Below are positions 45,962 to 56,344 of a DNA stretch of 64,000 nucleotides, one piece after another. The stretch is taken from contig CM067371.1 of NCBI GenBank assembly GCA_034401795.1, positions 81,302,628 to 81,366,627 of the forward strand. Direction: 5' to 3'. Under the pieces are notes generated by a model that did no database searches, was not told the origin of the DNA, and was given only the letters and a program-made list of their open reading frames with translations. Numbering within the stretch: position 1 is the first letter of the stretch; each line of letters opens with the position of its first letter. This DNA is from Chaetoderma sp. LZ-2023a. Taxonomy: Eukaryota; Mollusca; Caudofoveata; Chaetodermatida; Chaetodermatidae. A program made the translations under genes and the position numbers.

Positions 45962-46170
45962 ACTTAACCCTCTCATCGATAAATTCCCCATATCTCACTT
46001 TTAAGGCAACCAAACTGGAGATCTGTTGAATATTTTGAAATTAATTTGACCGAAAGCCTTTTAAGGCTGCAACGAATGTCGTACAGACTAATTTCAAAAT
46101 ATTCATCAGTTAAAGTTTTATATCCGAAAGAATATACCTTTTCATGGATTTGTCGGTGAAAGGGTTAAAT
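45962..46170 (+). mobile_element. H1-C MITE with clear TTAA ends
   Basis: TTAA|CCCTCTCATCGA on the left and TCGGTGAAAGGG|TTAA on the right. The core at about 46022-46112 is shortened. These ends are the best evidence that the C type uses TTAA targets. Confidence 0.85.
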
Positions 46171-46489
46171 CAGTGTTTGGTCAAACAAGATCTATATCAG
46201 AAGTTGTACAGCTAAGGACATATGTCAAGTCTCCATGCATGTGTCCAGGTAAACTCTTAATATCTCTCCAGAGTACACTTATCTAAAATTATCAAAGCCA
46301 TAAGGAGGTGATTCGCAAAATTTTGGTGAGTATAGGAATAACATATATATTCATACATTTCTATAATAAGTACGTGCCTTCCGAGTACAAAATATGGTGG
46401 TTTCTTAGGACAGGATATCGAATCGCCACCTGCCTCAAATAACCATATTCCTGTGATCGCTGGATCGATAGTATCTTTTTAGGTTTCTT

Positions 46490-47270
46490 GTGGGTGGCCT
46501 GCTGATCCTTGAGTACACGCATTCATGGGAGTAGTCTCTTGGCCTTGACTGCGTGTAGCAACGCCTTGATGTCATGCACTTTCTATAGACATGTAGTTGT
46601 GTCCAATTCACAGATGGGTGTGATTCGCATTGCTAATATCATATCATGGTGATGTATGGTGATCTTGCCCGTGTTTGATTTGGCAGCTGTTTAGAATGGT
46701 CACGCCATGCGTCAGGACTGCATGCATGACCGGATTCTCTCAACTATTCAGCACACTGATTCTTCAGCAGGACTAGCCATAAATCTGCACAAGCTTGATA
46801 TTTCTTCACCCGTTTCGAAGTCAATCGCAGATCCAGTGTGATCACTAAATATCATGTTAAATCCTCACGCTTGAGCTTCTTGGAGTGGACTTTATCGTCT
46901 TAGATTGGGAGTCTGAACATAGTGTGGTCTTTCTTTCGCTGATGATCACAAGATATTATTTGGTTCATACCTCTATCTCTGGGAGGTCTTTTCGCTGCCT
47001 CTAGTTTGGCGACTAGGTGTTTTCCACACCGCAACAGAGGGTAGGAGCATCAGCAAAGGCGGATGCCCGTGCAGTTGTCAGCAGATTGTGTATGATGTCA
47101 TTGACAAGGACAAGCAACAATGCGGTGACAAAGTGAAGTGACAGACAGACAGACAGCATGACAGACAGACAGACAGGAGGCGATTGCCCGCGCAGTTGTC
47201 AGCAGATTGTGTATGATGTCATTGACAAGGACAAGCAACAATGTGGTGACAAAGCGAAGTTAGATGTTGG
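46490..47270 (-). pseudogene. LINE reverse transcriptase fragment with duplicated block
   Basis: On the minus strand 47140-46990 reads LLVLVNDIIHNLLTTA then SAFADAPTL, like the RT stretch before and at the catalytic motif, with the second Asp replaced (FADA). The block at 47062-47138 is repeated nearly exactly at 47184-47262, with a GACA repeat between. Non-functional. Confidence 0.45.
47139..47183. repeat. (GACA)n between two copies of a LINE block
   Basis: GACAGACAGACAGCATGACA units. A related tract at about 47640-47792 contains the same CATGACAGACAG arrangement. Confidence 0.9.
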
Positions 47271-47639
47271 TTACCAAAATGATATCGGAGGAGACAGCAT
47301 GGCGGATGACAATTTTTTTATGATATCTAACCAGTTGACCCCGGTGGTGGTGGAGACAAATATAAATGTCATCGCGCAATGAGCAATCATATAGGTAACT
47401 GACATGTTAGATTTGGTTGAAGTACAACAGACGGTTACGCGAATGAGACTGGCAGAATGTGTGATATTTCACCCTTTGACCATGCGTTCTGGCCCGCAAA
47501 GGTCAGACCTAAATAAATTTTATTTTAGTCCAGCAAACGATTTCGAGGGCGATAACGTCATTCAGGAACAGAATTTGTCTAATATTTGACCTTTTGACAC
47601 CGCCTCAGATAAAGAGATTGATTGAATCCTGACATACGG

Positions 47640-47792
47640 TTTCACAAACTGACCGACCGACCGACAGACAGTAAGACGGACAGCAAGAGAGACAGACATC
47701 AACATAGACAAGACATCAAGACAGACAGACAGACAGGCAATCAGACAGACAGACAGCATGACAGACAGACAGACATCATGACAGACAGACAG
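47640..47792. repeat. (GACA/GACC)n microsatellite
   Basis: Imperfect ACCGACCGACAGACAG, then several GACAGACAGACA groups separated by CATGACA. Confidence 0.93.
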
Positions 47793-47879
47793 GATGCGAT
47801 TGCAATATCGCTACCGTTCAGGAGATACTCGTTCACGTGTACAGCCTATATACACGTACCCACCATTTATGAATCGCTT

Positions 47880-48082
47880 CTTAACCCTTTGACACTCGCA
47901 TACCAGAAACACCAAAATAATTATTATGCGGGGAATCTTCTGTTGAATACTTTGAAACTAATTTGACTGGGATCCGTTACAGTCTAAAGTCTACATCAGC
48001 AACAGCTTCCAGTCAAATAAGTTTCAAAATATTATTTCTTATAATTGTTGTCTTAAAATTGACACTAGAATTTCATTCGTTA
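47880..48082 (+). mobile_element. H1-C MITE
   Basis: TTAACCCTTTGACACTCG start, TTGAATACTTTGAAACTAAT, CAGCAACAGCTTCCAGTC, right arm. The right TTAA may be shared with the next copy. Confidence 0.75.
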
Positions 48083-48299
48083 ACCCTTTGAATCCCAGAA
48101 TCCTAAGTTCAAAGCAATCCTATATGTACGCCGGTCATTCTTTTGAAAGTAATTTGACAGGAATCTGTTGCTGCCATAGGCATATGTTGCTGCCATAGGC
48201 AGACGCGGCTACCGATCACCTTATATTTAAGATACTCACCATAATAATTAAGTTGTAAAGGATTTTGATATTTCGTGTACGACGGGGTCAAGGGTTAAT
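48081..48299 (+). mobile_element. H1-C MITE, tandem with previous
   Basis: TTAA|CCCTTTGAATCCC and GGGGTCAAGGG|TTAA ends. The loop TGCTGCCATAGGCA is duplicated. The left arm lacks the GTTGAATAT part. Confidence 0.75.
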
Positions 48300-48414
48300 A
48301 CGTCTATTTGCGCGATCTCAGACGCACTCGACTAGACATCTTAAGTTGTTTCACCGGTTTTCAAATCAAGGTAACCCTAAACATGCCATAAGACAGACAA
48401 ATTTTTTTTATGCA

Positions 48415-48560
48415 ATACCAGATACATCATTGTTGTCGAATAATTTGAAATTAATTTGACTGGAAGACGTGGCTACCTAAGATAGCAAACAAACGTCTTT
48501 CGTGGAAAAAATAGTCAAAACATTCGACGATTTCTCTCAGATTTCCTTTGATATTAGTCA
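48415..48560 (+). mobile_element. H1-C copy, diverged
   Basis: TTGTCGAATAATTTGAAATT left arm, ACCTAAGATAGCAAAC loop, right arm AAAACATTCGACGA: compensating changes keep the stem. Confidence 0.55.
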
Positions 48561-48774
48561 TCCTGGGATTTTGGTGTTGTAAATGTTAATTTTAAAATTA
48601 AAAGTTGCTCATGAAAGAGCAATGTCCTGTACATGCCGATACAATTTGAGCTTACTCTTGCGGATCTTTCAAAAATATTCATAAACTCGAGAAATTTATG
48701 TACGATTTATTTATGAAACACATTTTCTCACAATCCCACTTCTCGCAAATTTTCATAGCCCTTTAAGACCACGT

Positions 48775-48930
48775 TCACATTAGATTGGCTAATCCGAAGG
48801 AAGTCCAATCGATCAAAAATGTTCGTCTTTCTCGTGTAAGCGTTCACTATTACACACGTTATGACGAGTAAACGAATATTTGCTTTAGATCGGACTTATT
48901 TCAGTCTTACTTCGGATTAGCGCTAAGTTG
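48775..48930. mobile_element. H4 foldback element, copy 2
   Basis: GTTCACATTAGATTGG and GGCTAATCCGAAGGAAG on the left pair with CTTCGGATTAGCGC on the right; inner GACGAGTAAACGAATATTTG matches copy 1. Confidence 0.65.
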
Positions 48931-49139
48931 CGGTAAATAGTATTCTAATTGTTGACTACAGGATATGGCGGAAAGACTATTGCTATACACGCAAATGACC
49001 GAGACGTTAATGGGTCTAAGTTGTAATAGCCTAGCACTTAGTAAGAACGTATCCAGAATTTTTATCCTGGGATAAAACTTGTGCGAACATTTCAGTAAAG
49101 TAAGAGTTATAACAACATTTCTCTTAATCAGAAACAGAA

Positions 49140-49216
49140 CGTAACCTTTGAAATCCCATGGTCTCTATTGCAAGGCAACTGTACAGATAATCTGTTGACT
49201 ATTTTGAAAATAGTTT
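49140..49216 (+). mobile_element. H1-C left half
   Basis: AACCTTTGAAATCCCATGG then TTGACTATTTTGAAAATAGT; the right arm is absent. Confidence 0.5.
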
Positions 49217-49289
49217 GACTTGACATAAGAAATTTTTTTTTCGTTTTTGGTCTCTGACTGTTAAATGGTCAGTATAATTGCATAAATCT

Positions 49290-49475
49290 GCTAAGCGTGC
49301 TATGAGGTGACCTCAAGAAATCATGACTTGGTACACTCAAGTCAAGAATGCGACGCGAAGCGAAGGATTTCGGCAGAGGAAAAGACACAGTGGGCAAAAG
49401 CGAAGAACTGATTGCAGCTGTATGGTGTTTCTACTCCTACAGCCGCAGAATACAGTAATCATACATACGTAATGG
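49290..49475 (+). mobile_element. LINE-b 3' end, short copy
   Basis: GAGGTGACCTCAAGAAAT through GCAGCTGTATGGTGTTTC to CAGAATACAGTAATCATACA, the same 3' end as the other two copies. Confidence 0.75.
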
Positions 49476-49599
49476 TGGTACACTGTGTGGACATAGCCCT
49501 GTAACGGTCTGCGTAACTCACCCGGAACATCAATAGGCATGAACAACAAGAGGTCTCAGGGCCTGTGATGCTAACCTGGACCATTAGCATTTGAACCAT

Positions 49600-50310
49600 T
49601 TGCATTTAAATAGACATGATGGATACATCCAAGATGGTCACCGAATAAATTGATCAATCAAAATTCTCATTAGACCTCTTGAAGCTGATCACAATAAAAT
49701 CATTCCATCCAAGTTTCTTTGAAATCATGCCATTGATTAAGCAAGAGTAGCGTTTAACGAATTTCTGCAAAATCCAAGATGGCCACCAGAAAAGATTGAC
49801 CAATTCAAATGCTGTATACAAGATCTGAAATCGATCAAGTGGTTAATGTGTAGGCTTCCCAGCAGGCACATGAGGTTGTTTCAACGTTGAACCCACGTTG
49901 AAATCACGTCATGACGTGATTTCAACGTGGATTCAATGTTGAAACAACGTCATGTGCCTCCTGGGATTTCACTGATTTCCCAACATGTTCGGAAAATCCA
50001 GGATGGCTACCGGAAAAATTGACCAATCAAAGTTCTGTATACACGTTCTGAAGCCTACCACCCTAGGGTCCTTCCGGCCAAGTCTGTTTGAAATCGCTCA
50101 AGAAGTTAATGAGAAGTAGCGTTTAAACGAGTTCCTGTCATTTTTCGTAAAATTCAAGATGGCCGACGCAAAAATTGACCAATCCAAATTCTGTATACAA
50201 GTTTGGAAGTATATCCCCAGTGTCCTCCAAGTCGAATTAAGTCAATTCCACTCAATTCGTGTGGTTGTGAGACGGGTAGTTGAAAGCTAGTCCGATGAAA
50301 GAGGATTCTT
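49600..50310 (+). repeat. Dispersed repeat E (CCAAGATGGC), interrupted
   Basis: Internal cycles of AATCCAAGATGGCCACC, ATTGACCAATC and CTGTATACAAG recur about every 190-230 bp. Related copies are at 54880-55240 and 57240-57980. Class unknown. A 108-bp palindrome is inserted at 49858-49965. Confidence 0.6.
49858..49965. mobile_element. 108-bp palindromic element inside repeat E
   Basis: Arms of 54 bp pair at 50 positions by hand count. Ends are CCCAGCAGGCACATGA and TCATGTGCCTCCTGGG; the centre is CACGTCATGACGTG. From memory, similar CCCAGCAGGCACA/ACGTTGAAA elements occur in many animals. Confidence 0.8.
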
Positions 50311-50314
50311 GTCC

Positions 50315-50522
50315 TCTGGATGCTGGTCTAGTGGTAAGCTACTCGACTCCCAAACGCTAGGTGAAAGGTGTCTTAGAATTCACTGGTTCGCACCCCGCTC
50401 GGGTCGAAAATTAAAAAAAGGTAAAAATTACATTCCAGATGATGAATGAGCTATATCCTAGTGCCAGTGCGTCCTCAATGACAGGGTTCATAGACCTAAT
50501 GCTTGACAATAATAAAAAAAAA
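50315..50522 (+). mobile_element. Candidate tRNA-derived SINE
   Basis: A-box-like TGGTCTAGTGGTAAG at 50324-50338 and B-box GGTTCGCACCC at 50385-50395, about 50 bp apart as in a Pol III promoter. It is followed by a tRNA-unrelated body and an AATAAAAAAAAATT tail near 50510. Confidence 0.5.
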
Positions 50523-50573
50523 TTACACACGCACGCACGCACGCGCCCGCGCACGCACGCACACACACACCCG
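50523..50573. repeat. (CACG)n/(CA)n microsatellite
   Basis: CACGCACGCACG units passing through CGCCCGCG to CACACACA. Confidence 0.9.
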
Positions 50574-50574
50574 G

Positions 50575-51223
50575 ATGAAAATGTAAAATGGCTATAGAAC
50601 AAATTGAGCAATAACATTTCTGTGTACAAACTTGGAAGCCAAGGATCATCACACCAGATTCGAATTCAAATCAGACAAGAGGCAGGCTTAAAATAATTTC
50701 CTAGAAAATTTTCAAAATCCAAATGGTGGGAAGCTTCCAATTACTTATATAAAAATCTGATGGCCCAATTTTTGGAACAAAATTTACTAATCAGATTTCT
50801 GCATATGAAAATTGGAAGCCGACTACATAAAAGCCGACTCCCACGTTGGTTGTATTCTTGATAAAGGCTTCAGGTTCGAGGCAATTTCTTGATCTACGAA
50901 TGACTCGGAAACTGCTGGTCCGAGTTGTTTCAAACTTTAATACAAGAAACGATGCTCTAGGATTCCATAGCTTTTGGCATGACCCAAAGATCTGGAAACC
51001 TTTTATAATGTGACAAAATCCTCCGAAATGGTTGCCAACAAAAACGAAATAATCCAAAATGTTAAGCTTATCCTCCGCCCAGCTACGTGGAACTGCAATC
51101 CCTGATCACTCGTGTTGAATCCTGTAATCATTGTAGTCAAAATGACACAAGTTTGAGAAACTATGCGAGGCAGTTTTGTCAGTACGTAATGTTACTTACA
51201 TAATTATTCTTTTTTTTTTGCAG
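50575..51223. other. Repeat-E-like tail and upstream intron end of KLHL gene 3
   Basis: It still shows AAAATCCAAATGG-type phrases, then unique DNA. It ends in a T10 tract and GCAG at 51220-51223, a strong splice acceptor. Confidence 0.5.
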
Positions 51224-51257
51224 GTACTAGACCGTGCTGTGATACAAGCGCTATCTG
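51224..51257 (+). promoter_or_regulatory. 5' leader segment of KLHL gene 3 after splice acceptor
   Basis: 34 bases between the acceptor AG (51222-51223) and the ATG. It contains an in-frame TGA just before the ATG, so translation cannot start further upstream in this frame. The first exon is unidentified. Confidence 0.6.
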
Positions 51258-53282
51258 ATGGCGACACACGCAGTTCAGGGCAAACAATACAAATCTAACT
51301 CGTCAGCAGTCGTAAACGGACACATGAACGGTCACGCGGACTCGAGAGGCAGTATGCAGAGCAGCCCTATGAGTCCTAAGGGGAGAACTCCACCGACCAG
51401 CCCGGGAAACTTGGCAACCGAACTCACAGAACGTCTGGTCCTGGAAAATGGCGACGATTTTGGGCGTTTTACAGCGGATTACACAGGGGATCATCTCGAC
51501 CACCAAATGATGCCAGAGGAGTTTGTTATTGGAGATCTTCACTGTCTAATCGTTTCAGATTTCGATTTTCGGTATACCAATATGAAGCACGACAAGACAC
51601 AAACCGCATTTCGCGATGAGGCAACGGCAGACGTGCATCTTAAAATTGGTCCAAAAATATTTGGCGCACACCGTTCGATTCTCGGTCCAGTTAGCAAATT
51701 CTTTGAAGCGCAGTTCAAACGTGATCCTAAAGCGAAAGAGATACAGCTAGACAAAAACATAAATGTGAAAGATTTCGGATGTTTGTTGGATTTTGTGTAT
51801 GAAGGTGCTGCCTTGTTGAATCCGACCATTGTCGATAGCGTCTATGATACGGCGGATCAGTTACAGGTTGGCTGGTTAAAGGATGCGTGTGCTGATTATA
51901 TGCTGAGACATATCAGACCTCTGAACTACCGCAATGCTATGGCACAGTTTAGAAAACACAAGAACAAAGTTATGGAGGAGAATGTGATACGTACAATCGC
52001 GCACAATCTCACAACATATTCAGAGGAAGACGAATTCTTGCAGACACTAGAATTTGAACTCCTGTACAAAATACTGTCTGAGAATTATTTTATTGACGGC
52101 TCGGAAGGCTTTGTGATGAAGGTAATCTTGGACTGGCTAGATATGGATTCTACTCGCATTGGTCATCGAGAGGGTCTCCTTCAGTTAGTTCGCTATCCAC
52201 TCATGGAACCGGAGGAGCTGATGTCGCTGCCACCAGAAATAATGTCAATTCCAAGTGTTGTGAAGGAAGTTGAAGAGGCACAAACATACGTTTTTACTAT
52301 CAATGCACAATGCATGCAGAAAAACAACGTGAAGTTTCAAGCACGAGGCGCGAGGAACAGTGTTATGTTATTATCGGCAAACGAATTCAGCAATGGGAAT
52401 GTTGTAATGTACAAGGACGTAGCTAAGCGGGAATCACCTATGTGTGTTGAAGAACTGCAGTTCAATGGCCTGGAGACACAGCTTGTCTTTACACAACAAG
52501 CTGTACTAGGAAACTTTCTGTATGTCACTGGTGGATATGATGAACAGCATAAAAGCAGCAATCGTATGTTCCGATATGATCCTCGTTTTCGTGACTGGAT
52601 AGAGTTGGCGTCGTTGAACCACTCACGTGTCTCACATGCTATGTGCAGCTCCGAAAAGAATTTATTTGTCATCGGTGGCATAGATCATATCTCTGGTAAT
52701 GACAATGAACCCGAAACCATCCTGTCTTCAGTTGAGATGTATGATCCAATGGAGAATAGCTGGACCGAATTGCCTTCTTTACCGATGGGTGTGTCAGAAA
52801 TGGCGGCTACATATTGGAATGGGAAGCTTTTAGCTAGCGGTGGAATTAGCTCTAGTCCAACAGACCCTCTTCCGCTCGACTATATTTTCTGTCTGGACCT
52901 TGCTAAAGGTACCCGTGCCACGTGGGAACAATTAACACCGATGTTAACTGGTCGCCAGTCGCATAGCATGACCGCTATAGATAACCGTTTGCATCTTCTT
53001 GGAGGAAGGACGTCGACAGGAATGGGCGGCTTCGAACCATGTCTCAACAATGAAGCTTACGACCTGAGCAAGAAAAAGTGGTGCACGCTCAGTCCATTGT
53101 TAGAGGACCTTGGTAAGATGTACAGATACGTAACTGTAGTGGACAAAAACATCATGTTTATCGCTGCTGAACACTGGTTCTTTTATGATACTGAGAATGA
53201 TAAGTTTGAAGAAGGTGACGTTTGTGGAGCAGATGTACAGAGGCTGGCTTCATTGTCAGTGGCATTCCCACCGACAGCGTAA
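51258..53282 (+). CDS. BTB-BACK-Kelch protein, complete, long N-terminus; KLHL gene 3
   Basis: 674 residues. Residues 1-120 are an extension with Ser-Pro sites (SPMSPKGRTPPTSPG at 36-50), possible proline-directed phosphorylation targets. BTB is at about 122-218, with the canonical FGAHRSILGPVSKFFEAQF. BACK is at about 222-345. Kelch repeats have GG at about 425 (YVTGGYD), 473 (VIGGID), 528 (ASGGIS) and 582 (LLGGRT), plus a degenerate final blade near 633-655. It aligns from BTB end to C-terminus with the exon at 5230 (for example LGNFLYVTGGY versus MGNFIYAMGGY). The coding region has no intron. The expected role is a CUL3 substrate adaptor acting as a dimer; the substrate is unknown. An H1-B MITE starts about 40 bp after the stop. 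Confidence 0.95.
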   Translation: MATHAVQGKQYKSNSSAVVNGHMNGHADSRGSMQSSPMSPKGRTPPTSPGNLATELTERLVLENGDDFGRFTADYTGDHLDHQMMPEEFVIGDLHCLIVSDFDFRYTNMKHDKTQTAFRDEATADVHLKIGPKIFGAHRSILGPVSKFFEAQFKRDPKAKEIQLDKNINVKDFGCLLDFVYEGAALLNPTIVDSVYDTADQLQVGWLKDACADYMLRHIRPLNYRNAMAQFRKHKNKVMEENVIRTIAHNLTTYSEEDEFLQTLEFELLYKILSENYFIDGSEGFVMKVILDWLDMDSTRIGHREGLLQLVRYPLMEPEELMSLPPEIMSIPSVVKEVEEAQTYVFTINAQCMQKNNVKFQARGARNSVMLLSANEFSNGNVVMYKDVAKRESPMCVEELQFNGLETQLVFTQQAVLGNFLYVTGGYDEQHKSSNRMFRYDPRFRDWIELASLNHSRVSHAMCSSEKNLFVIGGIDHISGNDNEPETILSSVEMYDPMENSWTELPSLPMGVSEMAATYWNGKLLASGGISSSPTDPLPLDYIFCLDLAKGTRATWEQLTPMLTGRQSHSMTAIDNRLHLLGGRTSTGMGGFEPCLNNEAYDLSKKKWCTLSPLLEDLGKMYRYVTVVDKNIMFIAAEHWFFYDTENDKFEEGDVCGADVQRLASLSVAFPPTA

Positions 53283-53322
53283 CGTACAAAGCTGCTTCTT
53301 TTCGTGAACTGTGATTCCATAG

Positions 53323-53850
53323 ACAATAGAGCGATCCATTTCTATCTATGCTACACCCATTGCTAGGCAATCTAGCTAAGCCCCGCTCACGGTTTGCCCC
53401 ATTCGTATCTCGCGAGATCTCCTTCGATACGATATCGAGAAAAGTATGTGTATTTTCGTAGAAGCCACGCCTCTATGTTTAGATTGGGTTTGCCCGTGTA
53501 GGAATCGATTTATATATATATATATATATGTATGTCTACTTTGAACCATGGAGTCACAAAATCCCAATTCCAAAGTAACTATACAAGTAAACTATTGAAT
53601 ATTTTGAAACTAATTTGACTGGGGACTGATGCTGCCACAGGCAGCAACAGCCCCCAGTCAAATTAGTTTCATAATGTTCAACAAGATATTTAATAAATTG
53701 TAAATTCATCAAAGACACACAACGTATATTTGACAGATTTCGAGCTTCATGACTGAGTTATAATACGTCTATGATCATCGCGTCAACCTACACGTGATGT
53801 AATTGATTATGACATCATATACCTGAGTACCAGAAATGATACCTCTATTT
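53323..53850 (+). mobile_element. H1-B MITE in 3' flank of KLHL gene 3, with internal insertion
   Basis: AATAGAGCGATCCATTTC start, GCTAAGCCCCGC box, extra GC-richer sequence (about 53405-53490), an (AT)n run, then a strong hairpin at about 53592-53685. CRE sites have become TGACATCA. It ends TGATACCTCTATTTG. Confidence 0.8.
53692..53697 (+). terminator. Candidate poly(A) signal AATAAA for KLHL gene 3
   Basis: First AATAAA after the stop at 53282; lies within the H1-B element, created by a change in the usual TTTATTAAATTG box. Confidence 0.3.
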
Positions 53851-54274
53851 GTGACATAGAACAGATTTTATTATTCATAGACCTGCTTCAAAAGGTCTAC
53901 TAGCTTGTGCATAGTTATATAGATATACGGTTATTGGTTGCAGGAATACACCAATCACGGACACAGCAATACCTGTTTGATGTCTAAATACAACATCATT
54001 TTGACAAGATATAAACGTGCTAGAGATTTCACGTTCTTTGAGATTCCTATAAGGTGTACATTTACTAACTATACAATGCCCTCCCAAATTCCATGTCCGG
54101 AGATACAGATCTAGTAGCAGCGACAAGAGTCACTGGTGATATTATTTAATGCTATGACAATGTTGATAGTTACAAAACATTTAATTTCTATTAGCATAGC
54201 GAATAGTATAAATTAAGTCCTTATTAAACCCACTGAATTCATTCTATAATTGCAAACTTATTCTGTAAATATAT

Positions 54275-54690
54275 ATTAAGAATCGCAAAATTCACCACTG
54301 GAATGACCGGCTCTGTTACCGAGACCTGCAAAAGGTCACTGACTAAACAACGATTTCGATTTTCTTGACCATTAATCCGTTAATCGTGAAACCGGTCAAA
54401 AATCACCTTAAAAACAATTTTCCTAAATTCCAGTTATAAACTTACAAAAAAACCCAGTTCTCTTGGCCAGCAATTGGCCATTCACTGAGCATGAATTTAA
54501 ATTTGCTTAAAAACGCTTGACAAATTAAAGACTTAATGGATAAGTCCCCTTTTGAGCGCTTTAACCGAGCCAGTCATTCCAGTGGTAAATTTTCAAAAAT
54601 AGTCTTCTCTTGGTCTGCAAATTAAAATTTTCTATGAGAAAATCTTAATTTTCTTGAACAAATTCGAGGGTTAAAGGATTAAACCAATAC
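54275..54690. mobile_element. H2 fragments, at least two
   Basis: A short left piece (CACCACTGGAATGACCGGCT, about 54292) and a right half at 54563-54685 (GAGCCAGTCATTCCAGTGGT to GGGTTAAAGGATTAA), with altered H2-like sequence between. Confidence 0.6.
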
Positions 54691-54879
54691 ACGGAATTGT
54701 ATTTATAATCCCATAGTACGGTTTAGTGGCACCATATTGTCTATTGTTGGAAATCGAAACGCATAATAGACTTCGATTTCTTGATAGGAATCTCATGGCA
54801 TGGCAAGAGTATTAAGCTTGATCTGACTATACGAAATGACCACCAAATGGACAGCATTGACCTATCGCCAACAAACAAG

Positions 54880-55240
54880 AGGCACAAGGGGCCTTTGTCA
54901 CTCACCTGGAACAGACATTTTAACTAGAAAGGCCATCGCCTGTAAGTAGTACCCTAAGTTTTGGGCAGAATCGCACCATTGGAGGTATCGGTGGTAAAAC
55001 AATCCAAGATGGCTGGCAACCTGTTTATCCGACAGTTTTGAATGTGGCAAATTTGAAATCAACATACGATATTCCTAAAGAAAAAGCAATTTCGGCTTCA
55101 AAATCCATCATATAGAAATTGCAATATGACCACCAAGAGGCTGAATTCTGATTGGTCAATTAGGCCATTCAATATGGCCACCAAAGCATTTGGCCACTCA
55201 AGGTTGCTGTACGGATGCTTCCTGGCAAATATAATTGAAA
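54880..55240 (+). repeat. Dispersed repeat E, second copy
   Basis: AACAATCCAAGATGGCTGG, GTTTATCCGACAGTTT and ATATGGCCACCAAAGC phrases; shares the first two with the copy at 57240. Confidence 0.6.
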
Positions 55241-55242
55241 TC

Positions 55243-55412
55243 GGGGTAACTAACTTGTAACTGACTGTAACTTAGTTACATTTTTCATGTAACTAATGTA
55301 ACTTGTAACTGAAGAATCTTTTTAGTTACAGTAACTGAAATGTAACCAGTTACATTGCAAAAGTAACTGAAATTTCAGTTACTTTTCAGTTACATTTTAA
55401 ACTTTTTTACCA
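55243..55412. repeat. GTAACT-rich degenerate repeat
   Basis: Many TGTAACT and AGTTACA words in both orientations. A matching block lies at 57090-57240; both abut repeat E, in mirror order. Confidence 0.8.
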
Positions 55413-55494
55413 AATTTATTACAATTTTCTTAACTTGCAGCATAGCTACTCTTATACATGTACCACTCCAGTATCCCAATTTCAATGTAATCAG

Positions 55495-56110
55495 TCAGTT
55501 AAGCTGTTGAATATATTGAAGTTAATTTTACTGAAAGATGCTGATGCCATGGGCAACAACTTTATTTTCAAGCGTCACTGATATTTATTTTAGAAATTTG
55601 CCATTGGAATGACTGGCTTGATTATTGGGGCAGTCATTCCAGTGGTTAATTTTCAAATATGAATCTTGTAGCCTACAAAGTAGACATTTCTTGACCAATC
55701 TTGACATTTAACTTAATATCTGTATATGTGATATTTTAGCAATGATAATCTGAATGTTATTGCCACATCAGGCAACAACAACCTTTAATCAAAATCTTAT
55801 ACAGCTTTTACATTAATCTCCAATGTAGTTTAGAAATAGGTTGTTTACTAAATCATTATAGAATTAACTGTTACCGTTTTAGAGATTAAATTTGTTGGAG
55901 AAAACAAGTTTTCTCATAGAAAATGTCCGTTTGCAGACCATGAGATTATTTTATAAAATTTGCCACTGAAATGACTGGCTTGGTTATTGAGCCAGTCATT
56001 CCAGTAGTAAATATTCCAAAAATATCTTATACTTGTCTGAAAATAGACATTTCTCAAAGCCACTGCAAAGCTGTTTTGTCCAGCTTTAGTGTTAAATGGT
56101 TAAAAGGCTT
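55495..56110. mobile_element. Cluster of an H1-C left half and two H2 copies
   Basis: H1-C: GTTAAGCTGTTGAATATATT (about 55498). H2: GCCATTGGAATGACTGGCTT (about 55600-55660) and a fuller copy at 55880-56105 with CTGGCTTGGTTATTGAGCCA at its centre. Confidence 0.65.
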
Positions 56111-56344
56111 AAAACAGCAAATGTTGAATTGTAAAGAAAGTTAAAATCTGCCACAGTATGTGTTAACAGCATGTCCTGTTCTTCTCTTTATATGCTATTG
56201 ATTAGGCCAGCTTAGGACATCATTGCTCATCAATTATGCTCAAGCTAAATTCAATTCACATAGGTGTGGTGATAAAGATCAAAGGACAATGCCATTGATA
56301 AAAGTCAAGCCATCAACCATTTTGGTATAGTGGACAAAATTTAT

